The position numbers and the translations under genes are program-made. The notes below the pieces were generated by a model. The model saw nothing but the letters and a program-made list of their open reading frames with translations. It ran no database searches and had not been told where the DNA came from. From Massospora cicadina (lineage: Eukaryota; Entomophthoromycota; Entomophthoromycetes; Entomophthorales; Entomophthoraceae), in assembly GCA_022478985.1 (NCBI GenBank), contig JAKSZP010015888.1, forward strand, positions 117,386 through 181,385: a DNA stretch of 64,000 nucleotides. The letters run 5' to 3'. Shown here one piece after another: positions 45,360 to 55,759 of this stretch (position 1 is its first letter; the number at the start of each line of letters is the position of its first letter).

Positions 45360-45610
45360 TAGCATGAGACTGAGGATGAGCCCCCTGATCCCCCCTTCCC
45401 TTTCACCATGGTAGGTTGAGCGCCTCAGCGCTGTCCCACCTGGTGGGTTGGTGTCTCAGTCATTATGTTTTGCCCATTCATTTTGAGCAGTCATTTTTCA
45501 TTAAGATTGAGTGATTAGTTCATTCAGTTTTTCACTCTTTGAGCTTCAGTAATGTCCATCCCCTGGTTAGCATGCCTCATAATAGATTAAAATTAAAATA
45601 ATGGTAGTAT

Positions 45611-46690
45611 GCTGTATTTTTAATGGAGTCTTTTTACATTTCTTTGATGTTAAAGTCACTTCATTACACACAAAAATATTCTACTCACACTATTAACACA
45701 TTTATAAAGCATATCCAAGTCAAATTAACTGAAATATTAAAAAAACAAATTAGGTTAAGATAATGTAGGTATAATTATATTAAGTACCCCATGAATATAA
45801 ATAAAGACTTGTGGTTGTTTTTATGCATTTCATGTAAAAGTTGAAAAACTTGCTTTTTCTCTAAACTTTAAATACAAAAATTCACAGAAAAAATAACAGC
45901 AGAAAGTTTCCTAAGCACTTTAAAGAACTTTTAAGTAAACGAAATGGGTTTCTAGGAAGACAAATAATTTACTCAGTGGTGGTAACCTGTAATTTTAACA
46001 AAATCATAAATTATCTATTTATAATATTTACCTCTGTCATAATAATTCATAAAATAAAATCTTGTATTTCAATAGGTGAGAGCTAGTAAGATGTTTTAAA
46101 CATCATAATTTTTATTTCACTATAAAATTAATAGGAAATAACATTGTTTTAGTCAAAAAGATTTTGAGTGTAGACTGGCGTACCCATTAGCTTTATACTA
46201 AGTTGATAGTTACTAAAAACTACTACTCAATTTTCAAAGCTTTTTTATGTTTATAATTTACCATATAATTTTAATCAATTAAACAATGAGAAAATTTTTT
46301 ATTGCATTGATAAGCCACATGTTCTTAACTAAGTTTGAGTGCGCTGATTTTATATCTGGAGGTAGTTTTTCTCTGCAGGCTACAGTTTTTTGCAATTTGT
46401 TTTAACTTTTTTCACTTTTCTGTTTTTTTATTTTTTTTAATTTCTATTAGCATTTATCTCAACTTACAAATGTGGAATAATATTGTAATAACCTTTGTGG
46501 TGATAAATAAGTCATTTAAACATAAAAATTTGCAATGTAATACAATATGCATACAATCATGAAATGTAAAGAAATAAAATCACTTATTTTTAGCATAAAT
46601 ATAACTTAAAACTTTATTATCAAAATATTTTTCTCAACTATAGCATTGATATGTACATACAGATGGAAGATGTTAATTAATTAATGCAGC
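45611..46690. other. AT-rich spacer
   Basis: Nothing recognised; stops are dense in all frames. Confidence 0.45.
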
Positions 46691-47345
46691 AATGCAACAT
46701 AGAGGGCATGAAAAGCTCACTAAGCAAGAATTTGCGCTTGTAGCTCTTTCATTTGTGAACTTGCTCAGGATGGTCTCAATTCATGATCCAGCAGCAGTCT
46801 GCCATCATATGCATGTCCCATCACCCTTGATAAGACTATTCATTGTCTTCAGTTCTTGATGGAGGCATTCCCCTTTCTCATTGATAACATCTCCAATGTT
46901 TTGGGAAATTGATCAAGAAGGCTATTCAGGAAGTGTATCTTATCACTCATGTTGCATCCAAGATTAAAAAAATATCTTTATCATCCCTTGAACCAGAATT
47001 ATATAGTTTTCTACCTTTTTATTAAAAAAGAAGTTGTTAATAACTGCCTCAAAAAACATCATGCTGCTCTCTCCTTTTTATCCATCTTCCTGGAAAATTT
47101 TTTTGCCAAATATAAGAGATTGAATGTGATACCATCATATACACCTGCTTTTATTTTGTCAAGTGACATACCAGAAAAAGCAGAAACAGTGTGCTGAAAG
47201 CATTAATTTTCAGTAATCATAGCCTTTACAAATTGCTTGATCAAGCCAAGCTTGATATGAAGTAGGGGTAAGATAATTATGCCTTGGCTGCATTGCATAA
47301 AAACTAGAGCATGTACAGGAAAACTGACTTTATATTTGGGATCAA
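46690..47345 (-). pseudogene. Fragment of a transposon-associated ORF common in invertebrate genomes
   Basis: Minus strand, from about 47345: an open run with IILPLLHIKLGLIKQFVKAM, then LDKIKAGVYDGITFNLLYL, then after a frame change GCNMSDKIHFLNSLLDQFP. From memory these three blocks, in this order, are typical of an uncharacterised ORF repeated in many arthropod and other invertebrate genomes. Several stops (for example near 47205 and 47075) make it a pseudogene. Function unknown. Confidence 0.55.
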
Positions 47346-47788
47346 TGGAGTTAAAATACATAGAAATAGTTGAAAAATCTCATGCAACAGACAAATTCTT
47401 TTGTTTCCTGCTTTACTTTAGTTAAAATAAAGGTTGATGACTATTATTATATTTGGAAAATATTAATTCTATCAAAATAAACCAACCTATAACCAATTAA
47501 CAAAAAATTATTTTTCCTATAAAATCAACCAAAAATCACCAAACACTCAGCAAAACAATTGAATTATTAAACTAAATAAACTAATAACCATTTACCTGAA
47601 ACTGGTGAACCTATAAAATCAACATAAAACCACCATTCGCTTAGTTAAAGCCAATTGAACATATCAAACAACTCAAACCAGATAACTGCTTAACAAAATT
47701 TATGAACCTAATTGATTAGTATAATAAAGTGCTCAGCAGAAATGGTATAAAATTACCATCAAAATTTTTATTTTTTTCAAACTTATAT
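47346..47788. other. AT-rich spacer
   Basis: Nothing recognised. Confidence 0.45.
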
Positions 47789-47803
47789 ATAACTATTAAT
47801 AGA

Positions 47804-47936
47804 AGGGGTGGTTAGTTGAGCGGGTAAAACTGCTTCCACCCCTAGTGCAGGTTTTGAGTTCGAAACCTATACTGGCTACAAAAACATTCTCGGTGTGGTA
47901 TATTTGTCCTAAGGTCGACCCACCTCAAATATTTTT
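47804..47936 (+). repeat. SINE-B copy 2
   Basis: 133 bp. Head GGTGGTTAGTTGAGCGGG (A box) and GAGTTCGAAACC (B box) are close to consensus; tail GTCGACCCACCTCAAAT. Flanked by ATAACTATTAATAGA (47789-47803) and ATAATTATTAATAGA (47937-47951), a 15-bp duplication with one difference. Confidence 0.85.
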
Positions 47937-47951
47937 ATAATTATTAATAGA

Positions 47952-48667
47952 TCTATCATTAATTTTTTAAAAAAGCCTTTTATTATCCTCAAAATAAAAA
48001 AATTATAGTGTACCAATTTTGATTTTTTTAGTTATTTGTTCATGGACAATATGTCTCATTTGCATACATACATATAATGATATTTTAAATATATAGAGAT
48101 TATAATGGAATTGGGTCTAACTTAGATTTAATTAACTTAATATTACATTATAAATACTTACTTAATCCACTGTCTGAGCACAGCCATTGTTTGAACAATC
48201 AGAATTGTCCTAATTATTTAATGCATTTGCTAAGCATAGCTCTGGCCAATAAGATAGATGAGATTATATACATACACATACTTTTCTATTATATATACAA
48301 TTTATTGCGTGCAAAGCTACAGATACTTGCTAGTAAAAAATAAAACTCATAAATTGTTAGATAATAAATACCATAATTTGGGAGTATTATTAATTTCAGA
48401 TAAAATTAATAATTAAATACTGGATAAGATAGAATAATATTTTTAAAGGGTAGAATACATAGTACAAATTGGCTTAAACATATATATATAATATTTATAC
48501 TAACCTATCAATTCTAAAATTACCTAAGTTATCTAACATATAGTTTATTATTGTATTAAGTTTAAGGTTAATTTTAGGTTCTACAAGGCTTCGAATTTAA
48601 CAAGCTGGAGATGCAAAGGCATAGTAGTATTTTTATGAAGAATCAAATATGCAAAATTTATAAAATA
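47952..48667. other. AT-rich spacer
   Basis: Nothing recognised. Confidence 0.45.
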
Positions 48668-48891
48668 CTAGCAGAATACCCATGCTTTGCAATGGAGTTT
48701 CATGTTGTATATAATGAAAATGTTAGTTTAATTAATAAAAGTTCAATTAAAGTAGGTTTATTATAAATAAATAGCTGTTGCCCACAACTTTGTTTGCATG
48801 GTTTTTAAATTAATGTGATAATATTAGTATGAGTACTTGACATGCATTGCAATGCCACTCAAGATAGAAAGTGTTTGTGTTTTAATTATGT

Positions 48892-49915
48892 TTATTGAAG
48901 CACTTTTGGATACATAATATTTTTTGTTTTTCCATCTGATGCATACATGAATAAATCAGAAGGTTTTCTGATGCATGAGCAGGCCACATACAGCTGTCCA
49001 TGTGAGAAGCATGGATTTTTAAAATTTAGTCCACACACTTGTAGTGATTGTCCCTGTGCTTTGTTGATGGTCATTGCAAATGTGAGTCGCACTGGAAACT
49101 GCAAACGTCTGAATTCAAGTGGCATATCTGTTGGAATCATTGGGATGCGTGGCAACAGTACATCTTCTCCTTTAAATTTTTCACTTAAGATTGTAGCTTC
49201 AGTGATATTGTTCATCATCTTTTTCACTGAAAGCCTGGTACCATTGCAAAGCTGTGGTGGATTGATGTTTTGGAGAAGAATGATAGGCATGCCAATTTTC
49301 AATGCTAAAACATGCGGTGGTATACCTGGCAAATCAAGTAAATTCAGGAATTCAGTTGAATAATTGACAACTTCATCTTGATTCATTACAGTATCAATGG
49401 ACTTATATGTTGTCACTTCACCTGGTATTTCATTTTAAATGCTGAAATTGATGGCATTGACATCATTGTTTTCAGCTGCTAGTATAGCATGTGAACTTAG
49501 CCACTGATGATTTTTATATTTCTGTGCAATATTTGGGAAAACTTTGTGAATCAATTCGTCTGTGGTTGCTGTGATTTTATGGAAGTTTGTTGGCAATGTG
49601 ATACATTATGTGGATTCATTGATTGCCATTTTCCCATTCCCAATATCCAACAATTGTTTTACAAAATGTTCAGCGGATGCATCATGTTGTAGATGTACAT
49701 GTATATTGGTCTTCAAAGTTAATTTCTGTATGTGTCACCATAAAACTGATGATTTGAGACATACATTAAGTTCATCAGTGGGTGTTGAATGTGGTATAAC
49801 TGGTAGAATTTGTCAAAAATCACCAGACAATAAAATGAGTGCACCACCAAAGAGCTGTTCATTTCCTCTCAAATCTCTTAGTGTATGATAAGTGTCTGAA
49901 ATAGAGCTTGTAAGA
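48892..49915 (-). pseudogene. Pif1-like helicase of a Helitron (C-terminal half)
   Basis: 48892-49416 is open for 174 codons and holds the end of a Pif1/RecD-type helicase: PPHVLALKIGMPIILLQNIN, CNGTRLSV, and FAMTINKAQGQSLQVCGL (the TINKAQGQS motif), then QLYVACSCIRKPSDLF. Upstream, on the same strand with stops, GALILLSGDFxQILPVI (motif III region) is readable near 49850-49800. ATP-binding motifs I and II are absent, so it is a truncated pseudogene. Confidence 0.85.
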
Positions 49916-50035
49916 TTTGATTACAGACAGACAGAATTGGAAGTGAGTTTTAGAAAAGTACATAAAAATGACCACTAACCATTTAACAAAATCATTTAAA
50001 ATATCAAATCAACTAAATATCTAACTGCTCAGCCA

Positions 50036-50310
50036 AGGGAGGATACCCTAGTGGTGGAGTATGGACCCTCTACCACTGCCTCCTGAGTTCAATCCTGGTA
50101 ATGGACTTTGGGTAGGGGACAATTTCGACTGTGTTGGTTTTGTGCGCCAATGCCTTAAACTGAGATAGCGAATACCAAAGGTGGTCCATGGAGTTCCTGG
50201 CCTATCATATGCCATGCATGGAGGTTTTCCAGGTTTTATCCTCCTTTCCTATTTTCTTCACTTCTCTAATTGGTGCAGTATTGTCCCCAGGTTGGCCCAC
50301 CTCAAATAAA
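50036..50310 (+). repeat. SINE-A copy 3
   Basis: 275 bp with a tRNA-like head (GGATACCCTAGTGGTGGAG; B box GAGTTCAATCCTGG), family body, and GGTTGGCCCACCTC plus AAATAAA tail. Flanked by ATCTAACTGCTCAGCCA (50019-50035) and ATCTAACTACTCAGCCA (50311-50327), a 17-bp duplication with one difference. Confidence 0.9.
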
Positions 50311-50477
50311 ATCTAACTACTCAGCCATAACTATATACTGACTACCAAAAAAATATAGAATTTTTACTTAGTATATATAAAACTTTTTTTGAACATGAAA
50401 ATTAAAATTTTGATGGATTATTGTATTGTCATTGATGATACATAAGTGTGCCAGATTTAAGAATACTTTATTGACAC

Positions 50478-50640
50478 TAAGTGTCTGAAATAGAGCTTGT
50501 ATGATTTAATTACAGACAGACAGACAGAATTTACAGTGAGTTTAAGAAAAGTGTATAAAAAGTGATTATGCCAAGATTTGAACAACTGACCTTTTATAGA
50601 ATTGAAGTTTAGAGCCAAAAGCTGAGCCAATTATGCTAGA
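50478..50640 (-). repeat. Third tRNA-like repeat (SINE-C) with CAGA-repeat tail
   Basis: On the minus strand TAGCATAATTGGCTCAGC (A-box-like) and GTTGTTCAAATC (B-box-like) lie about 35 nt apart, as in tRNA-derived SINEs. The other end has ACAGACAGACAGA. The CAGA end is repeated at about 49887-49970 without the tRNA part. The head was split by the cDNA insertion at 50641. Confidence 0.45.
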
Positions 50641-52226
50641 TTTTTTTTATTTTTTAAAAAAACTCCATACTTTATTAAATAAATTTAAGGGAAAGTAAGA
50701 GGGAAGGGTGGAATACAGGTGATTTGGCTGAGGGTAAAAAAGACAGTAGATTTGGGCTGCTAGAGTTCTAGCACCTCCAACCATTGCTGATCGGCACTTG
50801 CCATCACTAGCCATAGTTCTAACAGTGGTGGGCTTACAGGCCATACTATTCTAAAACAATTAGTAGCTCATTGTGTGCAATGAGCAATCCAGTGGGGAAA
50901 GCCAAATGCGTGGCCTTGTAACATCTGGGGATTATGCGCGAGAATTTTGAGATCCAGTGGAGCTAATCAGAGATAATCTGAATGGTCTTCAATACCAAAT
51001 CTCTGTGATGGTGGCGCTCGTTGCTCATAACCTTGGCGACAAGCGCACAGTGAATTACCATACACAATACTGGTAAATGAAGGCTCATAGTTGGATCTGA
51101 GCTGTTCTCAGGGTTTTCATAAAGAACAGGTCCTGCAATGGATGTATACCTGGAGATGAATGATTGCCTGATAGGATGTATTGCATCATGGACCAGTATT
51201 TTTTGAACATGGCGCATTAATAATAGTGATGTGCTATGTATGCTTCTGGTTTGGTCCCCAATATAGAGTCACCCCAACCTTGGTTGGTCTTCAATGGATC
51301 ATCTTGGTTCGGTGATTGGATATTTGGGATCAGCCATTGATGCATTATCAAGCTATGGCCCCCTGTCAGAATGCCTTCATCGGGGATTGCACCTGATTGT
51401 GTATCAGGCATTCCACCCAATGAGCTACTCATGCTACCAAATCAATTTTGGTCAGGGACCATACACCCCCCCAACTGGGCTGTTTTAGGGTTGGCGCCTG
51501 ACTTGTTCTTTGCCCAAATACCCCAAGCTGATTCAGCAAGTTTCTCCATGTTGGAAGAAAACTTTTTATTGCTTGACTCCATTAGTTTGAATCGCTGATT
51601 TTTGTTATTCAAATCCAAGTTAGTTTTGGATTCTACCAATACATCATCCAGGTTTTTTTGCTTTATTGGCAAGAGTTTTCTCACCCTGCGAGGCCCCAGT
51701 CCCCCCTGCTGATTGAGGTTCACTGGGGAATATTCCCAACTCCGCTGTTCTTGGCATCAGGCCTCACTCCCGGAAGGTTGCATTTGTCATCTGGGTGTCA
51801 GTGGGCATTGATCCTAAGGAGTTGACCCCATCATTTGCGCTATTCATTAGTGCTCCATGACCCATCTCCAAGTTCATTCATTTTGTAGTTGTTTGTGTTA
51901 CCAGTTCATTACTTGGTGCATACATGGTGGAATGCCCAGCCCCATTTCTAGTTGTGTTGGGGCTTGGGCTGGTGGGAAGGTCGGCAGATGGTTTGTCCAT
52001 CTTAACAACCTTGGTTTTATTATTAATAAAACTCACTATTGGTGCGGGCAAGTTGTCCATTTCTATGTGCTGCACACAGATGGGTGGCTTGCCTTGCCTA
52101 CGCTTGGTTGTTTGGCCTTTGTTCACTGTCTATAAAATTGCAGAGCGGTATAGCAGTTGGTTGCTCTCTCAGTTCTTGTTCAATTCACTTTTTGTTATAA
52201 AAAGTGATATTCGTGAGAGAGAGGGA
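50641..52226 (-). mobile_element. Retroposed cDNA with poly(A) and 17-bp duplication
   Basis: 1.59 kb flanked by GAGCCAATTATGCTAGA (about 50624-50640 and 52228-52244). On the minus strand it ends with AATAAA, then an A-rich tail (T-rich at 50641-50660 on the plus strand). Its G+C is clearly above its flanks. Minus-strand frames: 52126-51878; 51723-51442 and 51432-51217 in one frame, separated by a single stop; 51217-50963; and 50844-50647. One segment (KNLDDVLVESKTNLDLNNKN...) looks coiled-coil-like. Source gene not recognised: a host mRNA retrocopy or an endogenised RNA-virus transcript are both possible. Confidence 0.7.
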
Positions 52227-52722
52227 TTGAGCCAATTATGCTAGAGGAGGTATATTTAAAATCAATTGGACTTTTGATTCAAAGTTTTGATTTAGATAAA
52301 CTTGTTAAATACCCAAATGACCACTAACCACTTAACAAAACCATTTAAAATATCAAATCAGCTGAATATCAAACTGCTCAGCTGTAACAATATAGCGAAT
52401 ACCATCAAAGTATATAGGATTTTCACTTGTTACATATAAAACTTTTTATTTTACTATTATAATATTTTTTAAAATTCATAAACCTTCTCAGGCATGCACA
52501 CAACAACTCAACAAAGTTTCATCACAATTGGATGAATGGTATAGGAATGCATTTGGGACAGACATACAGACATTCATTTATATATATAGATTAAACTAAG
52601 TCTATAGATCTACAATCACCTAGGTTAAGATGTTATTTTTTATTTATACTCTTCAAGCTTAAATAACTTGAGCTATAGATGAGTGAATTAAAATTATACA
52701 ATTGGTATATCAAATGCATACC

Positions 52723-53094
52723 TTATCTAATAAGATTAGTAATTCTAAGAAAACTGTCATGGAATTGGCAGAAGAAGTTTAGACCGGCCTGCCAGTTGGG
52801 ATGTGTGAACACCCAAAAAGCAAGCCCGAATGACAGAGGCATTGCTGACTGTACAAGTTGATATGGAGTCAGGAAATGAGATACCACGAATTGGAGATGT
52901 AACAACAGGGAAAGAAGTATCCCAACGGCAAACCACACTGAACCCATTACCAACTCAGTGGTTCTAACTGCAGGAGGTGGGATTACTGGGACAGCCTCGA
53001 TGAGATTCTGGGTTTGAGAGGCCAACTCATTGGGGGCGATAGGGAGATGGGTTCTCTCTATCCATTGTTGTACATAGGGCCATAAAATCCCCAT
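52723..53094 (-). CDS. E4 U5-encoded membrane protein (3' LTR copy)
   Basis: 123 codons, uninterrupted, starting MGILWPYVQQWIERTHLPIA after an in-frame stop. Two hydrophobic helices (about residues 50-68 and 80-100) precede the core FWVFTHPNWQAGLN. It lies wholly downstream of the predicted RNA start, so in the 5' LTR it would sit in the RNA leader; it runs out of the LTR at 52755 into flanking DNA. Homologous to 35096-35458. In the 5' LTR copy the frame would continue across the primer site for about 24 codons if one base were not missing. Product function unknown. Confidence 0.5.
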   Translation of the reverse strand: MGILWPYVQQWIERTHLPIAPNELASQTQNLIEAVPVIPPPAVRTTELVMGSVWFAVGILLSLLLHLQFVVSHFLTPYQLVQSAMPLSFGLAFWVFTHPNWQAGLNFFCQFHDSFLRITNLIR

Positions 53095-53321
53095 ATATTA
53101 TTGTCAGAAATTAATAAGAGTGGGGTTGTAAGTCCAAAAGTATCTGACTCGCTGGCCCCAATTGATAATAGAGGGAGCCATGGTGACCAAAAGAATTGGT
53201 AAAGCCCACCCGGAGTGTGAGGTGATGGGCCACCAGGGAAATGCCATCTGGGATGTGGTTAGAACAAAAATAAAGAAAATTTGATTTTTAGCAAAAATTT
53301 ATTGGGAAAGGAAAGTAAGAA

Positions 53322-53332
53322 AATCAACCAAC
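53322..53332 (-). other. E4 predicted RNA 5' end, complementary to the primer site
   Basis: The minus strand reads GTTGGTTGATT. The site next to the 5' LTR (58583-58593) reads AATCAACCAAC on the minus strand, an exact reverse complement over 11 nt. In the 5' LTR the same place (59163-59173) carries two transitions. Confidence 0.6.
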
Positions 53333-53357
53333 AATTTTCTCAGTGCCATGCAACTGA

Positions 53358-53364
53358 TTAAATA
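53358..53364 (-). promoter_or_regulatory. E4 LTR TATA box
   Basis: TATTTAA on the minus strand; its first base is 32 nt upstream of G at 53332, where the 11-mer complementary to the primer site begins. Same box in the 5' LTR at 59199-59205. Confidence 0.55.
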
Positions 53365-53969
53365 GTGGTCAATTGGGTAGTGACAGGATGGGGTCAGGAC
53401 CTGACAAATTTGGCCTGATTGGCACATTGTTTGGGAATGGGGGGTTTATTTTTTGGAAACAACATCCCAAAATTTGGTGGCAGGCTGAGTCTTAGTCAGT
53501 TCAACCTCAAACGTCTGAACCAGGGCTCAACTATGTTTCTGATGATTAGCATGATGGCGTTTGGCCCAACGGGTGACAGGAATCCCCCAAGGCCATACCT
53601 TATAAGGATGGGTCCATTTGGTTGGGAACAGGTTTGGGACAGCCAACCCACCCACGCTCAGTTGTTTAATTGTTTGTTTGGTTAACAGCAGCACATTGGG
53701 CGCAACGCCTGAATTACTATTTGAGGGCTTTGAACCCTCATCAGTAGTGCACGATATTTGTTCAACTGGTCTGGAGATTGAATTGAAACCATCGGGTGAC
53801 TGTCCAATATCTCATTCTTCATGCTTTTATAGTCATTCGAATTTTGGGCATCAGCCAGATTGCCAGCCAAATTAGATCTGACCAATTTCAATTTAATAAT
53901 CTCAGAACAGATTTCACTAATTCCCCGCAACAGTTCTGCCAAGGTAAGTGTGGGTATTGGAGGTGGGAT

Positions 53970-54392
53970 TCAAAGTGGATGAGCTGTTACCCATTGCTCA
54001 TCTACTATGTGAGCGAGGTTGCCCTGAGTGATGAGAGGTACCACCATCCTCTTCGGTGTCTTTTTATTCAGGAACGGGAAGATGGCCCAATTGAGAGCCA
54101 AAGGACGTTTCCTGAGACTTACATTACCCTTTCCTTTTTCCAAAGGAATGGCACCCCCACTGAGAAATTGCACCAGGGCCACATTCTTGTGTGCTTTAGG
54201 TAGCTTGATAGCCATAATCATCACGATTTTCTGAGGAGGGCAGGGGGCCCCAGGGTGGGATGTGTGGAAAGCTTTGACCAGGGCCATGCAGTTTGTGCAA
54301 TCGTGCGCTTTGACCCAACTATTTTCATAAGCTGGGTATCCTTTCCAGGTCACAAGATATTGAACTGAACATCGCGACTTGCGAGATGCCAA
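53970..54392 (-). pseudogene. E4 chromodomain and pol tail running into the 3' LTR
   Basis: SVQYLVTWKGYPAYENSWVK is the core of a chromodomain (Y-L-V-x-W-K-G-Y, then W), which in chromoviruses binds methylated histone H3 and directs integration. The frame continues through the LTR edge at 54123 for about 50 more codons (KTPKRMVVPLITQGNLAHIV). The stop at 53970 (TGA) is CGA in the 5' LTR copy, where the frame stays open much further. So the original pol C-terminus was probably encoded by U3. Confidence 0.8.
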
Positions 54393-54606
54393 GATAGCCT
54401 CTACCTCAGCTTCTTCCTCGTTATTGACAATGATTGGTTCTGTGTCTGTTAAAAACTACACCCTTGAAAGGCAACAATTGGGAAACATGGAAGACTGGGT
54501 GCTGCTTCCAATGCGCGGGAAGCTTCAGGCAGAACGCCTCATTTCCCAATACTTCCTCCACTAAGTGAGGACCTGAACGCTTACTGGAGAACTTGCGGGA
54601 AGGGGT

Positions 54607-55757
54607 TTAAATTCGCAAATGACAGGTATCAAGCATGACGTAGGAACCCACCATAAAGTCATGATCTGGAAGGTGCTTACAGTCTGAGAATTGCTTATAG
54701 TCATCAATGGCTTTGGTGAGGTGTTCCTGCACTAAGGCTTGAGTTGATTGAATATGGGTAGCATGATCTGCAGCAGCTTGAACCTCAGGTTGCAAGAATG
54801 TCCCAACTGAAAACGATGGGTTATATCCCAACGTTGCTTCATATGGTGAAAACCCCGTGGATGCTTGGATCCCATTATTGTATGCAAATTGAGCGAGAGG
54901 CAAGTCACTGAACCAAGTATCCTGTGCTGCTGTGGCATAGCAACGCAGGTATTGTTTGAGAACTTGATTAACCCGCTCAGTATGACTTTCAGACTGGGGT
55001 GATACGCCGTGGATTGACAGGGGGTTATCTTCAGGATCAATAGGAGTTCACTCCAAAAGCGTGCGGTAAACTGAGTACCCCAGTCACTAAAGATTTCCTG
55101 GGGAAGATCAAACATCAAAAACACATGTCATATAAAAAGACGGGCAGTTTCTTCTGACATAATCGCAGAAGTGCAAGGAATAAAAAGGGAAAATTTTGTG
55201 AAGCAATCCACCACTACCATCACCACTGTGAACCCATTGGAACAGGGGAGATCGACAATAAAATCTATGGACACTGAGGTCCACAGACCTTCCACCTGCT
55301 GTAAAGGGTGTAAGAGGCCATTCTTACTGGAGTGATCTGACTTGGCCCTAGTGCAAGTAACACAATTGGTGATCCAAGATGAAACCTCTTTGGTCAGTCC
55401 TGCCCAATTGAAGGTTTGCTTGATCAGATCGATGCATTTCTTGTTACTGGGATGCCCAACTGTGGGGGGATCATGGTGTGCACGGAATATTTTCAGGCGG
55501 AAGGATGGGGGAACCCACACACAAGAATGGAAGTGAATGAGCCCCTCTTCTAAGGAGTATAGGGAGTGTTTGGGACTCGAGTGAGTCAACTGCTTGACCA
55601 ATTCCACGCCCTCAGGGCAGGCTGTTTGACCGGCTAGCACCTGGGCCAATAGCAGATCGTCAGGAGACAACGCGATGGAGGAAACAATGGAAGGAATGAT
55701 TGACAGAATCTGAGTGGCAGGGATCATGGTAACGAGATCCACTTCCTCAGGTTCCAA
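54607..55757 (-). pseudogene. E4 integrase
   Basis: Open pieces at 55757-55128 (209 codons), 55124-54732 and 54903-54607. They give the zinc-binding region (FRAHHDPPTVGHPSNKKCID, then CVTC), the core starting SIDFIVDLP (Asp), SDWGTQFTARFWSELLL (Asp), and the post-core AYNNGIQASTGFSPYEATLG. The position of the third catalytic residue (normally D-G-Q-T-E) reads LKVILSGLI, so Glu is lost. A frameshift lies near 54900. Confidence 0.88.
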
Positions 55758-55759
55758 GG

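Larger units (their letters stand above)
43651..45595 (+). mobile_element. GC-rich retroposed unit with 15-bp target duplication
   Basis: 1945 bp flanked by exact AAATAATGGTAGTAT (43636-43650 and 45596-45610); the target reads TTT/AAATAA. Base composition is sharply higher in G+C than the flanks. A 5' leader of 108 nt precedes ATG 43759. The 3' end is A-rich (AATAGATTAAAATTA), possibly a worn poly(A) tail. It holds gag-like ORFs but no reverse transcriptase, so it was moved in trans. Confidence 0.8.
48668..52591 (-). mobile_element. Helitron/Helentron-like remnant
   Basis: The left end CTAGCAGAATACCCATGC (with a small CCAT/ATGG hairpin) and the right end TTTATATATATAGAT resemble termini commonly seen on animal Helitrons/Helentrons. 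A Pif1-type helicase lies in between on the minus strand. The Rep nuclease domain is not seen. The interior has been split by a SINE-A, a tRNA-like SINE and a 1.6-kb retroposed cDNA. Limits are approximate. Confidence 0.55.
52755..54123 (-). repeat. E4 3' LTR
   Basis: 1369 bp. On the minus strand it starts TGTAAGTCTCAGG and ends CCATGACA. The predicted TATA (TATTTAA, 53364-53358) and RNA start (53332) divide it into U3 of about 790 bp and R-U5 of about 580 bp. AATAAA lies shortly after the start, near 53304-53299. Pol runs into its U3 and a membrane-protein ORF fills U5. Confidence 0.92.

Noticed and set aside
51857..52244. Plus-strand ORFs in the 50.6-52.2 kb cDNA
   Set aside because: The poly(A) tail and AATAAA show that the source RNA was minus-strand; these are shadows.
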